Shown in pieces: positions 44,159-53,851 of a DNA stretch of 64,000 bases. Origin of the DNA: Acetobacterium sp. Its GTDB lineage: Bacteria > Bacillota > Clostridia > Eubacteriales > Eubacteriaceae. The notes below the pieces were generated by a model. That model saw only the letters and a program-made list of their open reading frames with translations. It did no database searches and was not told the origin of the DNA. The translations under genes were made by a program, and so were the position numbers. Location of the stretch: NCBI RefSeq assembly GCF_030652775.1, contig NZ_JAUSPS010000056.1:1-64000 (forward strand), in the 5' to 3' direction. Numbering within the stretch: the first letter of the stretch is position 1; each line of letters begins with the position of its first letter.

Positions 44159-47100
44159 ATGGACGAAATGAGACAGCATATTGAGAAAAAGGATAAAGCC
44201 TGGCTGGTATCAACTCTGAATAGCGCTGGTGATGCGATCATGACTTGTGAGGTGGATGATCGGTTGGATTTTGCCAATGCCGAGGCATTAAAGATTCTCG
44301 GCTTGGATTTGTCTGAAATACTGGGTAAGCCGTTTTTGGATGTCTTCAAAGTATACCGGGATGGTCATGAAGGGTTGGTTCAACTCTGGCCTCGGGAGCA
44401 AATGGACGGAGTGCTGGATAATATCGGCTTGCCGAGACGTTCTTACTATTTAAAACCTGATCGTAGCAAATGCTATCTGTCCGCCCACTTGTCCCCGCTG
44501 TTATCAGAAAGTGGGGACTACATGGGAAAGGTGGTGGTATTTCGGGATATTTCTAAAATCATTGAAACCGAAAAAGAAATCAAAAAAGAACGAAATAATT
44601 TAAAAATAATGTTTGATCTGCTGCCCACCAGCATGATGGTTGTAGATGATGACCGTTTAATCAATCGGGTCAACCGGGCTTTTCTTAAAACCTTTAATCT
44701 CGACGCATCCCAGGTCATCGGAAAGGCCTTTGGTGATGCCCTGGGATGCGTATTCTGTACAAATGGCGGCTGTGGTTATTCGCTTAACTGCCAATTCTGT
44801 CATTTCCAGAATACCGTTATCGGCGTTCTAGAAAATAACAAAATGGTCCGGGATAAATCCATCAAAGTCAATTTTATGAATGGTCGCAACGAAGAAAACC
44901 GCTATTTAAATGTCAGTGTCCTGCCGATTATCACCGCCAAACATAGCGAGTACATCGTTACGATGGAAGATATAACCGAGCAGGTTTATTATGAAAAGGG
45001 ATTGAAAGAAGCGCGGGAATCCAGTCTCGCAATTTTAGACAGTTTACCGGTGATGATTTATCGGATCGACCGCGATCATCGTTGTGATTTTATTAATCAG
45101 ACCTTTAAGGCTTTTATGAATATTTCACGGGAGTCCTTTCTGGCAGATCTGCGCCTCCACATGAATACTACAGATCATAGCCGTTTTATTGATACCCTAA
45201 AACGGTTCCTCAAAGAAAAGTCGAATTTTTATATGGAATTAGAACTGCTGGCGCCAAATAACACCTACCGTACTTTTCGGGTGATGGGACGGCCTTTCTA
45301 TGATAAAAATCAGGAATACGCTGGGATGATTGGCCTGTTTTTGGATATTCATGATGAACGGTTTGCTGAAGAGCTGTTTATTAAAAGTCAGAAAAAGTAT
45401 TTTTCGCTATTCAAATATATGGATAGCAGCATTTCCTATTTTAAAGCACTATATGATGGCAATCAAAAACTCATCGATGCCGAACTGGTGGAAATGAATC
45501 TGGCCACCGAAAAACTATTTGGGGTTAAACGAGACGCAGTGATCGGTCACAAGCTGTCCGAAATGGGCTTTCTGGAAATTGAAGAAAGCCAGGGACTGTT
45601 CAATCGCTTCCAGGAAGTCCTCGCTCACGGCGAAAATATTCATCTGGAAGAATACTACATGATCCGCTTAAAAAAATGGGTGGAAGGTTCCATTTACAGT
45701 CCCGAAGCTGGTTACATTGCCGTGCTGGCTTCGGATATGGACAGCAAGAAAAAAACCGAAATCAAGCTGAAACAGGCGATTGAACGATCAGAAGAAGCCA
45801 ATCGGGCAAAAAGTGAATTTTTGGCCAATATGAGCCATGAAATCCGTACCCCACTGAACGGGATTGTCGGGATGATTGATCTGACTGCCCTGGAACCCCT
45901 TTCTGAAGAACAGCAGGATAATCTGCGAACCGCTAAGGGTTGCGTGACTTCACTGATCGGGATTATTAATGATATCCTGGATTTTGCCAAAATGGAGGCT
46001 GGCAAACTGATGATCAATCCGGGCAGCTTCAACCTTATGGATCTGATCGAATCCACGGTCAAAGCTCATAAAAAACACGCCCTCGAAAAATGTCTGGAGA
46101 TGACCATCAGCTATGAAAACATCATCTCGAATTATGTTATCGGTGACAGCATGCGGATAAAGCAGATTATTAATAATATCCTCAGCAATGCGATTAAATT
46201 CACTAATGTCGGATCCGTTAAAATCACCGTCAGTCAAGAAGTGCTGCCTGATAAAATCGATGAAATCATTCAGAAGATCACCATCACTGATACCGGAATT
46301 GGGATCGCAGCCAAGGACTATTCGATGCTGTTCAAGAGCTTTACCCAGATTGATGGTTCCTACACCAGGGAATATGGGGGTACCGGTCTGGGGCTGGTCA
46401 TTACTAAACAACTCCTCGAAATGATGGATGGGAGTGTGACCTTTAGCAGTCAATTAGGGGTTGGTAGCACTTTTTCTGTTTTGCTGCCGATGTTTACCAC
46501 CAAAAAACTGGGCGAGACAGTCACGGAATTTTGCGAGGCGGTCAGCTTTTCCGGGGATCGGGTGTTACTGGTTGAAGATGACCGGGTCAATCAGCTCGTC
46601 ATCACAAAGATGCTCGAAAGTTTTGACGCAACCGTTGATGTGGCCGAAAACGGTTTAGCCGGTGTTAAAGCAGCGTCACGAAAAAGCTATGACATCATTC
46701 TCATGGATGTCCAGATGCCAGTGATGGACGGGATCAAAGCGACTCAGCTGATTCGCAGATTGGAGAAAAAAACGGAACCTGATTTTACCGCAGACGAAGT
46801 GGAATCGCCACTGAATCGCAAAACCCCGATTATTGCCCTGACGGCCTTTGCCCTCAAAGGGGATGAAGCGATTTTTAAAGCCAGCGGTATGGATGGTTAT
46901 TTATCTAAGCCCCTGGATCGCTACCAGATGCAGATACTCTTAAAAGAATATCTTGGGAAGAAGGAAAAAGACGAGATAAAACAGCTTCAAACGATGATCA
47001 ACAGCTTTTATGAAAAAGAAAACGAACGCATTGGATCTGGTTCGGCCGGGGCGTTAACGGTTGATGAAAAAGAAAAACGGGATGTCGATCAGAAAATTGA

Positions 47101-47326
47101 CAGCCTTAAGCTGCTGTTGCAACAGGAAAACCTTGTTTTAATGGAAGTCATTGCCCATCAGCTGAAAGGGATCTTTGAAAAAATGAATGCCGAGGAATTA
47201 AAAAATCTGGTTTTTAAAATGGAGCTGGAAATCAGAAAAGACCGGGTCGAAAAAATAACTGGGTATTTAAACCAAATTGAAGAAAGCTGGCGGCTGATGC
47301 ATGCCGGTAGCGAGTGGGAGAATTGA
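44159..47326 (+). CDS. hybrid histidine kinase (PAS-HisKA-HATPase-REC-HPt)
   Basis: A soluble 1055-residue phosphorelay kinase. Several PAS regions fill residues 10-540; one contains a cysteine-rich stretch CVFCTNGGCGYSLNCQFC near 199-216 that may bind metal or a cluster. HisKA has His 560 in MSHEIRTPLNG, the ATPase has GTGLGLVI, REC has Asp 850 in LMDVQMPVMDG, and the end has HPt-like AHQLKG with His 1000. A complete relay may thus be on one chain. GGAG precedes the ATG; a separate REC gene follows directly. Confidence 0.92.
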   Translation: MDEMRQHIEKKDKAWLVSTLNSAGDAIMTCEVDDRLDFANAEALKILGLDLSEILGKPFLDVFKVYRDGHEGLVQLWPREQMDGVLDNIGLPRRSYYLKPDRSKCYLSAHLSPLLSESGDYMGKVVVFRDISKIIETEKEIKKERNNLKIMFDLLPTSMMVVDDDRLINRVNRAFLKTFNLDASQVIGKAFGDALGCVFCTNGGCGYSLNCQFCHFQNTVIGVLENNKMVRDKSIKVNFMNGRNEENRYLNVSVLPIITAKHSEYIVTMEDITEQVYYEKGLKEARESSLAILDSLPVMIYRIDRDHRCDFINQTFKAFMNISRESFLADLRLHMNTTDHSRFIDTLKRFLKEKSNFYMELELLAPNNTYRTFRVMGRPFYDKNQEYAGMIGLFLDIHDERFAEELFIKSQKKYFSLFKYMDSSISYFKALYDGNQKLIDAELVEMNLATEKLFGVKRDAVIGHKLSEMGFLEIEESQGLFNRFQEVLAHGENIHLEEYYMIRLKKWVEGSIYSPEAGYIAVLASDMDSKKKTEIKLKQAIERSEEANRAKSEFLANMSHEIRTPLNGIVGMIDLTALEPLSEEQQDNLRTAKGCVTSLIGIINDILDFAKMEAGKLMINPGSFNLMDLIESTVKAHKKHALEKCLEMTISYENIISNYVIGDSMRIKQIINNILSNAIKFTNVGSVKITVSQEVLPDKIDEIIQKITITDTGIGIAAKDYSMLFKSFTQIDGSYTREYGGTGLGLVITKQLLEMMDGSVTFSSQLGVGSTFSVLLPMFTTKKLGETVTEFCEAVSFSGDRVLLVEDDRVNQLVITKMLESFDATVDVAENGLAGVKAASRKSYDIILMDVQMPVMDGIKATQLIRRLEKKTEPDFTADEVESPLNRKTPIIALTAFALKGDEAIFKASGMDGYLSKPLDRYQMQILLKEYLGKKEKDEIKQLQTMINSFYEKENERIGSGSAGALTVDEKEKRDVDQKIDSLKLLLQQENLVLMEVIAHQLKGIFEKMNAEELKNLVFKMELEIRKDRVEKITGYLNQIEESWRLMHAGSEWEN

Positions 47327-47327
47327 G

Positions 47328-47735
47328 ATGAAACGAATTTTAATCGTCGAAGACGATATGGTCAGCCGGAAATTTTTAATGAAATTTTTAAGCCAATACG
47401 GTGATTGCGATCTGGTAGTCGATGGTCTGGAAGCCATTGATGCTTATCTTTTGGCTCTCAAAGACGGGTTACCCTATGATCTGATCTGTCTTGATGTGAT
47501 GATGCCAAAAATCGATGGTATGCAAGTTTTAAAAACGATCCGGGATCTGGAACGACAGAAGGGCATCCCGGAAAATGAAAAAAGTAAAATTATCATGACC
47601 ACGGTGCTGGGGGAAACTCAGATTGTTCAGTCAGCCTTTGATTATGGCTGCAATGCCTATGCATCAAAACCGATTGATATGCCAAAAATGACCGAGGTAC
47701 TGGGTAAGATCGGTTTTATTGAAGAGCTGGTTTAG
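47328..47735 (+). CDS. single-domain response regulator
   Basis: A 135-residue REC domain with the acidic pocket VEDD, phospho-acceptor Asp 56 in CLDVMMPKIDG, Thr in MTTVLGE and Lys in ASKPID. It starts one base after the hybrid kinase stop and lacks an output domain, as CheY-type proteins do. It is the likely phospho-target of CheA or of the HPt of the neighbouring kinase. A bidirectional terminator follows. Confidence 0.92.
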   Translation: MKRILIVEDDMVSRKFLMKFLSQYGDCDLVVDGLEAIDAYLLALKDGLPYDLICLDVMMPKIDGMQVLKTIRDLERQKGIPENEKSKIIMTTVLGETQIVQSAFDYGCNAYASKPIDMPKMTEVLGKIGFIEELV

Positions 47736-47760
47736 CGGGGGGGTGCCACTCTCCACACAT

Positions 47761-47801
47761 AAAAAAAAACCGTAATCTCAGACGAGACTGCGGTTTGCTT
47801 T
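47761..47801. terminator. bidirectional terminator
   Basis: AAACCG/CGGTTT and TCTC/GAGA pairs around AGAC, flanked by A9 on the left and a T-rich end on the right. It serves the response regulator on plus and bacteriohemerythrin on minus. Confidence 0.82.
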
Positions 47802-48203
47802 TTAGAGGGTTTTAGCGTAGGTGCCGATTTTTTTATCCATGGTGGAAATATGTTTGGTCAGCCAATCAACGATCATCTGATTGGCACTGATGATCAGGGT
47901 AATGTTTCCGCCAGATGCCTGGAAATCCTTTTTAAGTTTTGCTAATTCGGCAATAAAATTTTTATGAAGGGTCTTTTGTTCTTCAATACCAGGGTAGTTA
48001 ATTTTTGTCATGTAGGCTTCTTCGTCGCGGAAGTGCTGTTTGGTATAGTCGTCAAGAAAATCAAACAGCTGAGCAATAACTTCCTTGGATTTTCCGGTTT
48101 TACCGGCTTCAAAAAGCTGATCCGCCTTTTCAAACCAGATTTTATGTTGTGAATCAATGTTGTCTACGCCGACTGATAATGCAGGTGTCCATACGATTGC
48201 CAT
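47802..48203 (-). CDS. bacteriohemerythrin
   Basis: Di-iron oxygen-binding protein of 133 residues. The ligand set is visible: the WTPALSVGVDNIDSQH start, HFRDEEAYM, then HKNFIAEL and the final DWLTKHISTMD. The start is taken as the ATG at 48203, which has GGAGAATGAAC in front; the in-frame ATG at 48209 touches that site. In an anaerobe it may bind or sense oxygen for the surrounding chemosensory genes (inference). It is the only minus-strand gene of the cluster. Confidence 0.93.
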   Translation of the reverse strand: MAIVWTPALSVGVDNIDSQHKIWFEKADQLFEAGKTGKSKEVIAQLFDFLDDYTKQHFRDEEAYMTKINYPGIEEQKTLHKNFIAELAKLKKDFQASGGNITLIISANQMIVDWLTKHISTMDKKIGTYAKTL

Positions 48204-48415
48204 GTTCATTCTCCATTCTAAATTAGATTTATTCTATTATAGCTTTTATTATGGCGGATGACAAGCTTAATTTCGATAAAGTATGGGGATTACTTAGCAA
48301 ATTCAGTATTTACTTTAGCGATGGGCTGGGGTAAACTATTCTCAGGTTTCACCAATACTTCTGCCCTTTCAGGCCATGAGTGAAGCAATGAAAACAGGAT
48401 TGAGGATGTGGGAAA

Positions 48416-49243
48416 ATGATTCAAATCACCGAAAAAGAATTTGCGATGTTAACGGAGTATATTCACTGCGAATATGGCATCGAGTTAAAAAAAGAAAAGC
48501 AACTCCTGCTCATGGGCCGGCTTCATAAGCTGCTGGTCGAGCTAGGATTTGATAGCTTTACCGACTATTATCATTATTTGATTTCAGATACGACCGGGGA
48601 AGCCAGTTCGGTGCTGATCGATAAGGTTTCGACCAACCATACTTTTTTTATGCGGGAGCCCGAGCATTTTGATTATTTCAAAAATACGGTTTTGCCATAC
48701 CTCAAGAAAAAGAAGGAACAAGAGAACAATCGCGATATCCGCTTGTGGTGTGCGGCCAGTTCCACTGGCGAGGAACCCTACACCCTGGCGATGATTATGG
48801 CCGAGTATTTCGGAGCCGACGCTCATCATTGGGACAAAAAGCTGCTGGCTACAGATATCTCAAATAAGGTTCTGGATACCGCTAAGAAGGGTATTTATGA
48901 CAAGGAGCGGATTCAAGCTCTGCCCCCCAACTGGAAACTGCGATATTTCAAGAACTTTGATAGCAGCCAGATGGTGGTGGTGGATGAGATCAAGAAAGAG
49001 GTGATTTATCGCCGCTTTAATCTGATGACGCCCACCTTTGTATTTAAGAAAAAGTTCGATGTCATTTTCTGCCGCAACGTGATGATTTACTTTGATCAGG
49101 CCACCAAGGATCGACTGGTGGAAAAAATGTATAATTACACCGAACCAGGGGGGTATCTGTTTATTGGTCATGCAGAATCCCTTAATCTGAAACAGACAAA
49201 CTATAAATTTATTATGCCAGCTGTCTATCAGAAGCCAATTTAA
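48416..49243 (+). CDS. cheR: CheR-type protein-glutamate methyltransferase
   Basis: SAM-dependent methyltransferase that methylates MCP glutamates for adaptation. The N-terminal helical domain (1-70) is followed by the SAM domain with CAASSTGEEPYTLAM and the CRNVMIYFD motif near 219-227. At 275 residues it has the usual size. No cheB methylesterase gene is in the window, so adaptation may be incomplete or the esterase encoded elsewhere. A copy of the short dispersed repeat stands right after the stop. Confidence 0.94.
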   Translation: MIQITEKEFAMLTEYIHCEYGIELKKEKQLLLMGRLHKLLVELGFDSFTDYYHYLISDTTGEASSVLIDKVSTNHTFFMREPEHFDYFKNTVLPYLKKKKEQENNRDIRLWCAASSTGEEPYTLAMIMAEYFGADAHHWDKKLLATDISNKVLDTAKKGIYDKERIQALPPNWKLRYFKNFDSSQMVVVDEIKKEVIYRRFNLMTPTFVFKKKFDVIFCRNVMIYFDQATKDRLVEKMYNYTEPGGYLFIGHAESLNLKQTNYKFIMPAVYQKPI

Positions 49244-49260
49244 GGTGCCTGATATCATTT
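49244..49260 (+). repeat. short dispersed repeat, divergent copy 5
   Basis: GGTGCCTGATATCATTT directly after the cheR stop, related to copy 2 at 5531 with three changes. Confidence 0.3.
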
Positions 49261-49300
49261 GGTGGGTGCAAAGAGATACAAAGATATGGAGGAATCGGTT

Positions 49301-50959
49301 ATGAAACAACAGAATATAACAGCAGCAGGGGATTGGACTAAAAAGCAATATCGGCTAGTCGATCGTTTTTTACCCTTGTCTGGAGCGCCGCTGGAGTGGC
49401 CGCTCTTGTTAACCATTATCCGGAGGGTTGCCCCTCAAAAGAAGAGCGTTGCAGAGCTGACCCGGGAGGCACTGTTAAAAGAATATGCCCCGGCGGGGGT
49501 GTTGGTAGATCACCTGGGAAATATTTGCTATGTTCATGGACATACCGGATTGTTTCTGGAACCGGCTCAGGGTTATTACGGGTTAAGTAACGTCTTAAAA
49601 ATGGCTCGCAAGAAATTGCGCCGAGATTTAAATACCACCCTGTATAAGGCTGTTACCACGCAGTTAGCGGGGGAGTCCCCATTACTGTCAGTGAAACGAA
49701 ACGGCGAAACCATCAACCTTAAAATCAGGGTGGTTCCGCTGCTGAAGAAAGCGTCAATGGATCAGGATTTTTATCTGATTATCTTTGATCAGCGACCCGA
49801 TCAAAAAGCGCAACCGGTATTAACCGACAGCATTGCCGAAAGCATCAACCCATTACCTGTCAACCGTGAACTGATGCGAATCAATCACGTTATTGAAACA
49901 AAAGAAATGGAATTGTCAAGTTTAAACAACGAGTTGGAAACCACCCGACGAGAACTGGAAATTTCCAGAGATAAATTAAATGTGGTAAAGGCGAATATCC
50001 AGGCATCGGAAACGGAATTGCTGACCCTCTGCGAAAAAGTTGATGAATCCAAAGATGCGCTGCAGATTCTCAGCGCTGAGTTATTCGACGCTCGAAGTGA
50101 ACTTGAAGCCAACCAGCCCGTTGCCGAAATCATAACCCCGGAACTAAATCCTGTCCGCGAAGAACTGGCCACCTTAAAAAACGAGTTCATCTTGATGAAC
50201 CAGACGCTGGATGATAAAAAAGAGGTTTTGGGAAAATTGGATGCGACCCCTAATACCACCGCCGACTGGCCATTAGCCGTTGATCTGAAAGCGGTTGGCG
50301 AGCCTGAAAAAGAACTGCTTTTTAACAATGCTGCGGAATTTCAGGCGGCGGCAAATCACGGATACCGCCATGACAATGAGATAAAATCAGTGCATATTCC
50401 TGAGGGCGTTGAGGTTGTCAAGCGAAGCATGTTTTATAAGTGCACCCAATTGGAAACGGTAACCTTTCCCAGTACCCTGAAAGCCATTGAAGATTTTGCC
50501 TTCTACGGTTGCGAAGCCTTGAAACAAATCGACCTGAACCGATGCAAAGTGCTGGAAGTTATTGGCACCTCGGCCTTTGAAGGCTGTAAATCGATGGCTG
50601 GACTGGTAATTCCGGATGCTGTGATCGCAATTGAAGAGGCGGCATTTTTGGGTTGCCAAGGGCTCGAAACAGTGGAATTTCCCGGTGACAGTCAATTGGA
50701 AGTCTTAGGCAGTCATGCGTTTAAGGATTGCGAAAAAATAAAATCAATCATCCTGCCAGAGCAGTTAAAGCACATCGGCATCAGCTGTTTCTACAGCTGT
50801 AAAAAGCTGTTTGAGATTCACCTGCCCAGAGAATTGGAGACGGTCGGGGAATATGCCTTCTTTGGCTGTAACGCCTTGGAAAAAATCAATTTACCTAATA
50901 AAAAAATAGTTAAGCAACCGGGATTTTCAATCGGATTTCCAGAAGGCGTCAAAATCTAG
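49301..50959 (+). CDS. PAS_10/coiled-coil/BspA-like leucine-rich repeat fusion
   Basis: GGAGG eight bases upstream fixes the start at 49301. Residues about 40-175 (VLVDHLGNICYVHGHTGLFL, then LSNVLKMARKKLRRDLNT) match the PAS_10-like part of CheB/CheR fusion proteins. A coiled coil follows at about 190-300 (VIETKEMELSSLNNELETTR), then five LRR_5/BspA-type repeats at about 360-545 with AFxGCxxL units. It follows cheR, so it probably belongs to the chemosensory system as a scaffold or sensor. The combination is unusual. Confidence 0.8.
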   Translation: MKQQNITAAGDWTKKQYRLVDRFLPLSGAPLEWPLLLTIIRRVAPQKKSVAELTREALLKEYAPAGVLVDHLGNICYVHGHTGLFLEPAQGYYGLSNVLKMARKKLRRDLNTTLYKAVTTQLAGESPLLSVKRNGETINLKIRVVPLLKKASMDQDFYLIIFDQRPDQKAQPVLTDSIAESINPLPVNRELMRINHVIETKEMELSSLNNELETTRRELEISRDKLNVVKANIQASETELLTLCEKVDESKDALQILSAELFDARSELEANQPVAEIITPELNPVREELATLKNEFILMNQTLDDKKEVLGKLDATPNTTADWPLAVDLKAVGEPEKELLFNNAAEFQAAANHGYRHDNEIKSVHIPEGVEVVKRSMFYKCTQLETVTFPSTLKAIEDFAFYGCEALKQIDLNRCKVLEVIGTSAFEGCKSMAGLVIPDAVIAIEEAAFLGCQGLETVEFPGDSQLEVLGSHAFKDCEKIKSIILPEQLKHIGISCFYSCKKLFEIHLPRELETVGEYAFFGCNALEKINLPNKKIVKQPGFSIGFPEGVKI

Positions 50960-51182
50960 GTGGATAAAAAATCAGCTGAACTGCATGATAATTGACAAAA
51001 GTTAAAAAATTCAGCCGTTCGACAGATAATTTAGCCAAGGCGATATGCGGTTAAATAAATTACCGGAGAAAAAAGTAGAATCTTAACTACGGAAATGTTA
51101 CAATGTACAGTGTGTTCTGGGATAATTAGGAATACATTTTGATTGAATCTAAGATTAAAATAATTTTGGAGGTTGAGGCTTA

Positions 51183-52175
51183 GTGAGTAAAAATATGAGC
51201 GTGGTTAATATTGAAACAATTAATGAAGATAATAGAAAAAAAATAGAAGAACAGTCATTTGAAGAGGCTGTCCTAGCTTTGACTGAAAAATTGGAGTTAG
51301 CAAATAGTCTGCTGAAGACGATTCTTGAAACAACCCATGAATTTCTAGTTTTTGGACTGGATCGGGAATACCGTTACCTGAGCTTCAATAATCGCCATAA
51401 AGCCATGGCGAAAGAGCAATGGGGCGTTAATATTGCCATCGGAACCCGGATTCTGGATATCATTGATAGTAATGAAGAACGTGAGAACTTACGGGGTTTT
51501 TTTGACCGGGTGCTGGCCGGAGAGCAGTTTTCTTCCCTTGAAGAATACGAAAGCGAGAACGGCAATGTGGTGGTGGGAAAAAACCATTGGGCGCCGATCA
51601 AAAAAAGCAATGGCGAAATCATCGGCCTTGTCTGCTTTATTCAGGACGTGACCGAGAATAAGAATTTTATTAAAGATATGTTAAAAGAGAAAAACAGCCT
51701 CGATCAGAACATGGAATCATTGTCTTTTTACGACCAGCTGACCGGGGTTTATAATCGCCGATTTTATGAAAAAGAACTGGAACGCATGGATGAAGAGCAA
51801 TATTATCCATTATCCATCATTTTCATGAATATCAACGGCATGTCCAAGATCAATAACGAGTATGGGCATGCAGTCGGCGATATTCTAATGCGAAAAGCTG
51901 TTCAGGTTCTCAAATATGGGGTTCGGGGCGATGATGTTGTGGCTCGCTACGAAGGCGACGAATTTGTTATTCTGATGCCCAGAACTGAAGGTGCCAAGGT
52001 TGAACGGGCTTTGGAACGGTTTAAAAAGAATATGGATGAGGTCAAGGTTCAATCGATTAAATTATCAGTCTCTTTCGGATTCTATACCAAGTATGACGAA
52101 ATGGATAAAACTGACGATGTTATCAAAACGGCGCAGCGGCAGCTGGAACGACAAAAAGAAATAGACGACATTTAG
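51183..52175 (+). CDS. PAS-GGDEF protein with altered active site
   Basis: A 330-residue soluble protein: an N-terminal helical part, PAS near 45-160 (TTHEFLVFGLDREYRYLSF) and a GGDEF domain. The motif reads EGDEF (257-261) instead of GGDEF, and the first metal-binding aspartate is Asn 216 (FMNINGMSKINNEYGH). RGDD five residues before the motif is a good RxxD site. It may therefore bind rather than make c-di-GMP. GGAGGT nine bases upstream supports the GTG start. Confidence 0.87.
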   Translation: MSKNMSVVNIETINEDNRKKIEEQSFEEAVLALTEKLELANSLLKTILETTHEFLVFGLDREYRYLSFNNRHKAMAKEQWGVNIAIGTRILDIIDSNEERENLRGFFDRVLAGEQFSSLEEYESENGNVVVGKNHWAPIKKSNGEIIGLVCFIQDVTENKNFIKDMLKEKNSLDQNMESLSFYDQLTGVYNRRFYEKELERMDEEQYYPLSIIFMNINGMSKINNEYGHAVGDILMRKAVQVLKYGVRGDDVVARYEGDEFVILMPRTEGAKVERALERFKKNMDEVKVQSIKLSVSFGFYTKYDEMDKTDDVIKTAQRQLERQKEIDDI

Positions 52176-52274
52176 TCACTCAAGCAATCGATTCAAGAAA
52201 AGCTATTTGATATTAAAAAATCAAGTGTTCAAATTCAACCTCTGATAAATAAGATTTAACAATTCTTTATCTTT

Positions 52275-52309
52275 GCGTGCGTTGCCCTGGTGCTGACGCA
52301 CGCTTTTTA
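52275..52309 (+). terminator. Rho-independent terminator
   Basis: GCGTGCGT and ACGCACGC pair around a 13-base loop, followed by TTTTT. The rest of the 52176-52504 gap shows no gene. Confidence 0.88.
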
Positions 52310-52504
52310 TTTTGGAAAAAGAGGGTATAATTCTTTGTTGCGAAAAAACATGGTTATTTGGTAGCATATATTGATTATTTTGCATCGTACTGTTAAAATA
52401 ATAGCAATAAACAGAAGAGTATGTCGGTAAGGTAACAGGGCGACTGGCATCGCATCGAAAAAACAATCCTAACGAACAACCGTAACAAAAGAGGGAGGGA
52501 TAAA

Positions 52505-53785
52505 ATGGGTCAGGAAATCGGCAATGTACTAAAAGACATGATTAAAGAAAAAAACATGACAATTTTTTCACTCGCTAAAGAGGTAGGCGTGGATCGCTCA
52601 ACCTTCCAGCATTTTCTGTCAGGTAAACGCAAAATGAATTTAGAAGATCTGCGAAAAATAATGCTCACCCTAAACCTGACTAAAGATAAAAAAAAGCAGT
52701 TGTATACGCTCTATGAAAATGAATATGATGATCGGGAAGTATTAAAAAACAGCCAGGATATTTTTGCTCTTTTTGGTGAAATCTGCAATCAGGTTAATCC
52801 CGAAAAAAACTGGGTGGAAACCGAAGAATATTTGGTAAAAAATCAGTTGACTTCCGACAAAGCCCGCATCATTAAGGGTCAGGTTAAAATTGAGGGGATC
52901 ATCCGCAGCTGTTTTATGGAAGAAATGGGCAAACGTGAAAATTCCCATATCATCATGTCCATCAATTTCAAGCATCATTTCCTTTATGATCTGATTATGC
53001 GGGTCAATGGTCAAAACCAGGGCGGAAAAATTCAAAATATTATTCCATTGGTCAATAAGAAAAAGCTGGGAAATAATCTGGACATCCTGAAAACAGTTCT
53101 GTCATTAAAAAGTCTGGATAATATTGAATATGAACCCTATTATTTCTACTCGGGGACTAAAATATATGACGATATTAGCATTATTGTCCCCAATTATTTT
53201 ATCACCTCAAAGCATGTGATCACCATTGATCGAGATTTTGAAAGTGCCATTATTTATGAAGATCCGGAAATACTCGACTACTACCGCGAAAAATCCCAAT
53301 CCATTCTCAGTAAATGTGCCTTATTTGTCGAAAAAGCGCCGCAAACTTGGCTCAATGATACCCTACCTTCGTTTGAAAAAATCAAAAAAAATAATATTAT
53401 CGAAAAATACATTGCCTTTGATCAACTCGACAGTCTCCTTAATTTTAATACCAGTGCGGAGGATAAAGCTACCGTCTCCGGCCAGTCGCTGGAAAAAGCT
53501 GGTGTTCGCATTTCTGACATTTTTGTGCTGAGAGATGGACTGATCACCTGTGCCAAAAATTTATGTGTCCGATATCTGGTCAATGAAGAACGGGTTGAAT
53601 TTATCTTGGTCAATGAGACTAACCATCTGATGATGAAGCTGACCATAAAGGAAATTGGCATCGTGATTGTGTTTAGGGAATTTTTCAATTACCTGCCGAA
53701 CAGTATTCATGTCTGTTCACCTGAAGAAATTAAAAACGGCTTGCGTAACATCCAAAGTGTCACCGAGGGGATTAATAATATATAA
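52505..53785 (+). CDS. XRE-type HTH protein with unknown C-terminal region
   Basis: Residues 5-60 are a helix-turn-helix domain (TIFSLAKEVGVDRSTFQHFLSG) of the XRE/Cro type. The remaining 365 residues are soluble and not recognised; two parts with FYSGTKIYDDISIIVPNYF and FVLRDGLITCAKNLCVRYL look like a sensor. It may be a regulator with an extended effector domain. GAGGGAGG precedes the ATG. It ends about ten bases before the PadR promoter. Confidence 0.75.
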   Translation: MGQEIGNVLKDMIKEKNMTIFSLAKEVGVDRSTFQHFLSGKRKMNLEDLRKIMLTLNLTKDKKKQLYTLYENEYDDREVLKNSQDIFALFGEICNQVNPEKNWVETEEYLVKNQLTSDKARIIKGQVKIEGIIRSCFMEEMGKRENSHIIMSINFKHHFLYDLIMRVNGQNQGGKIQNIIPLVNKKKLGNNLDILKTVLSLKSLDNIEYEPYYFYSGTKIYDDISIIVPNYFITSKHVITIDRDFESAIIYEDPEILDYYREKSQSILSKCALFVEKAPQTWLNDTLPSFEKIKKNNIIEKYIAFDQLDSLLNFNTSAEDKATVSGQSLEKAGVRISDIFVLRDGLITCAKNLCVRYLVNEERVEFILVNETNHLMMKLTIKEIGIVIVFREFFNYLPNSIHVCSPEEIKNGLRNIQSVTEGINNI

Positions 53786-53792
53786 ATGAAGC

Positions 53793-53838
53793 TTGACAAA
53801 AGGCCATAAACAATGTAGAATACTCAACGTAGAGTATT
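53793..53838 (+). promoter_or_regulatory. padR promoter and operator
   Basis: TTGACA (53793-53798), 17 bases, TAGAAT (53816-53821), then AATACTC-N6-GAGTATT at 53819-53838 overlapping the -10. The same palindrome precedes the ABC transporter genes. Confidence 0.85.
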
Positions 53839-53851
53839 GGAGGTGGACAAT

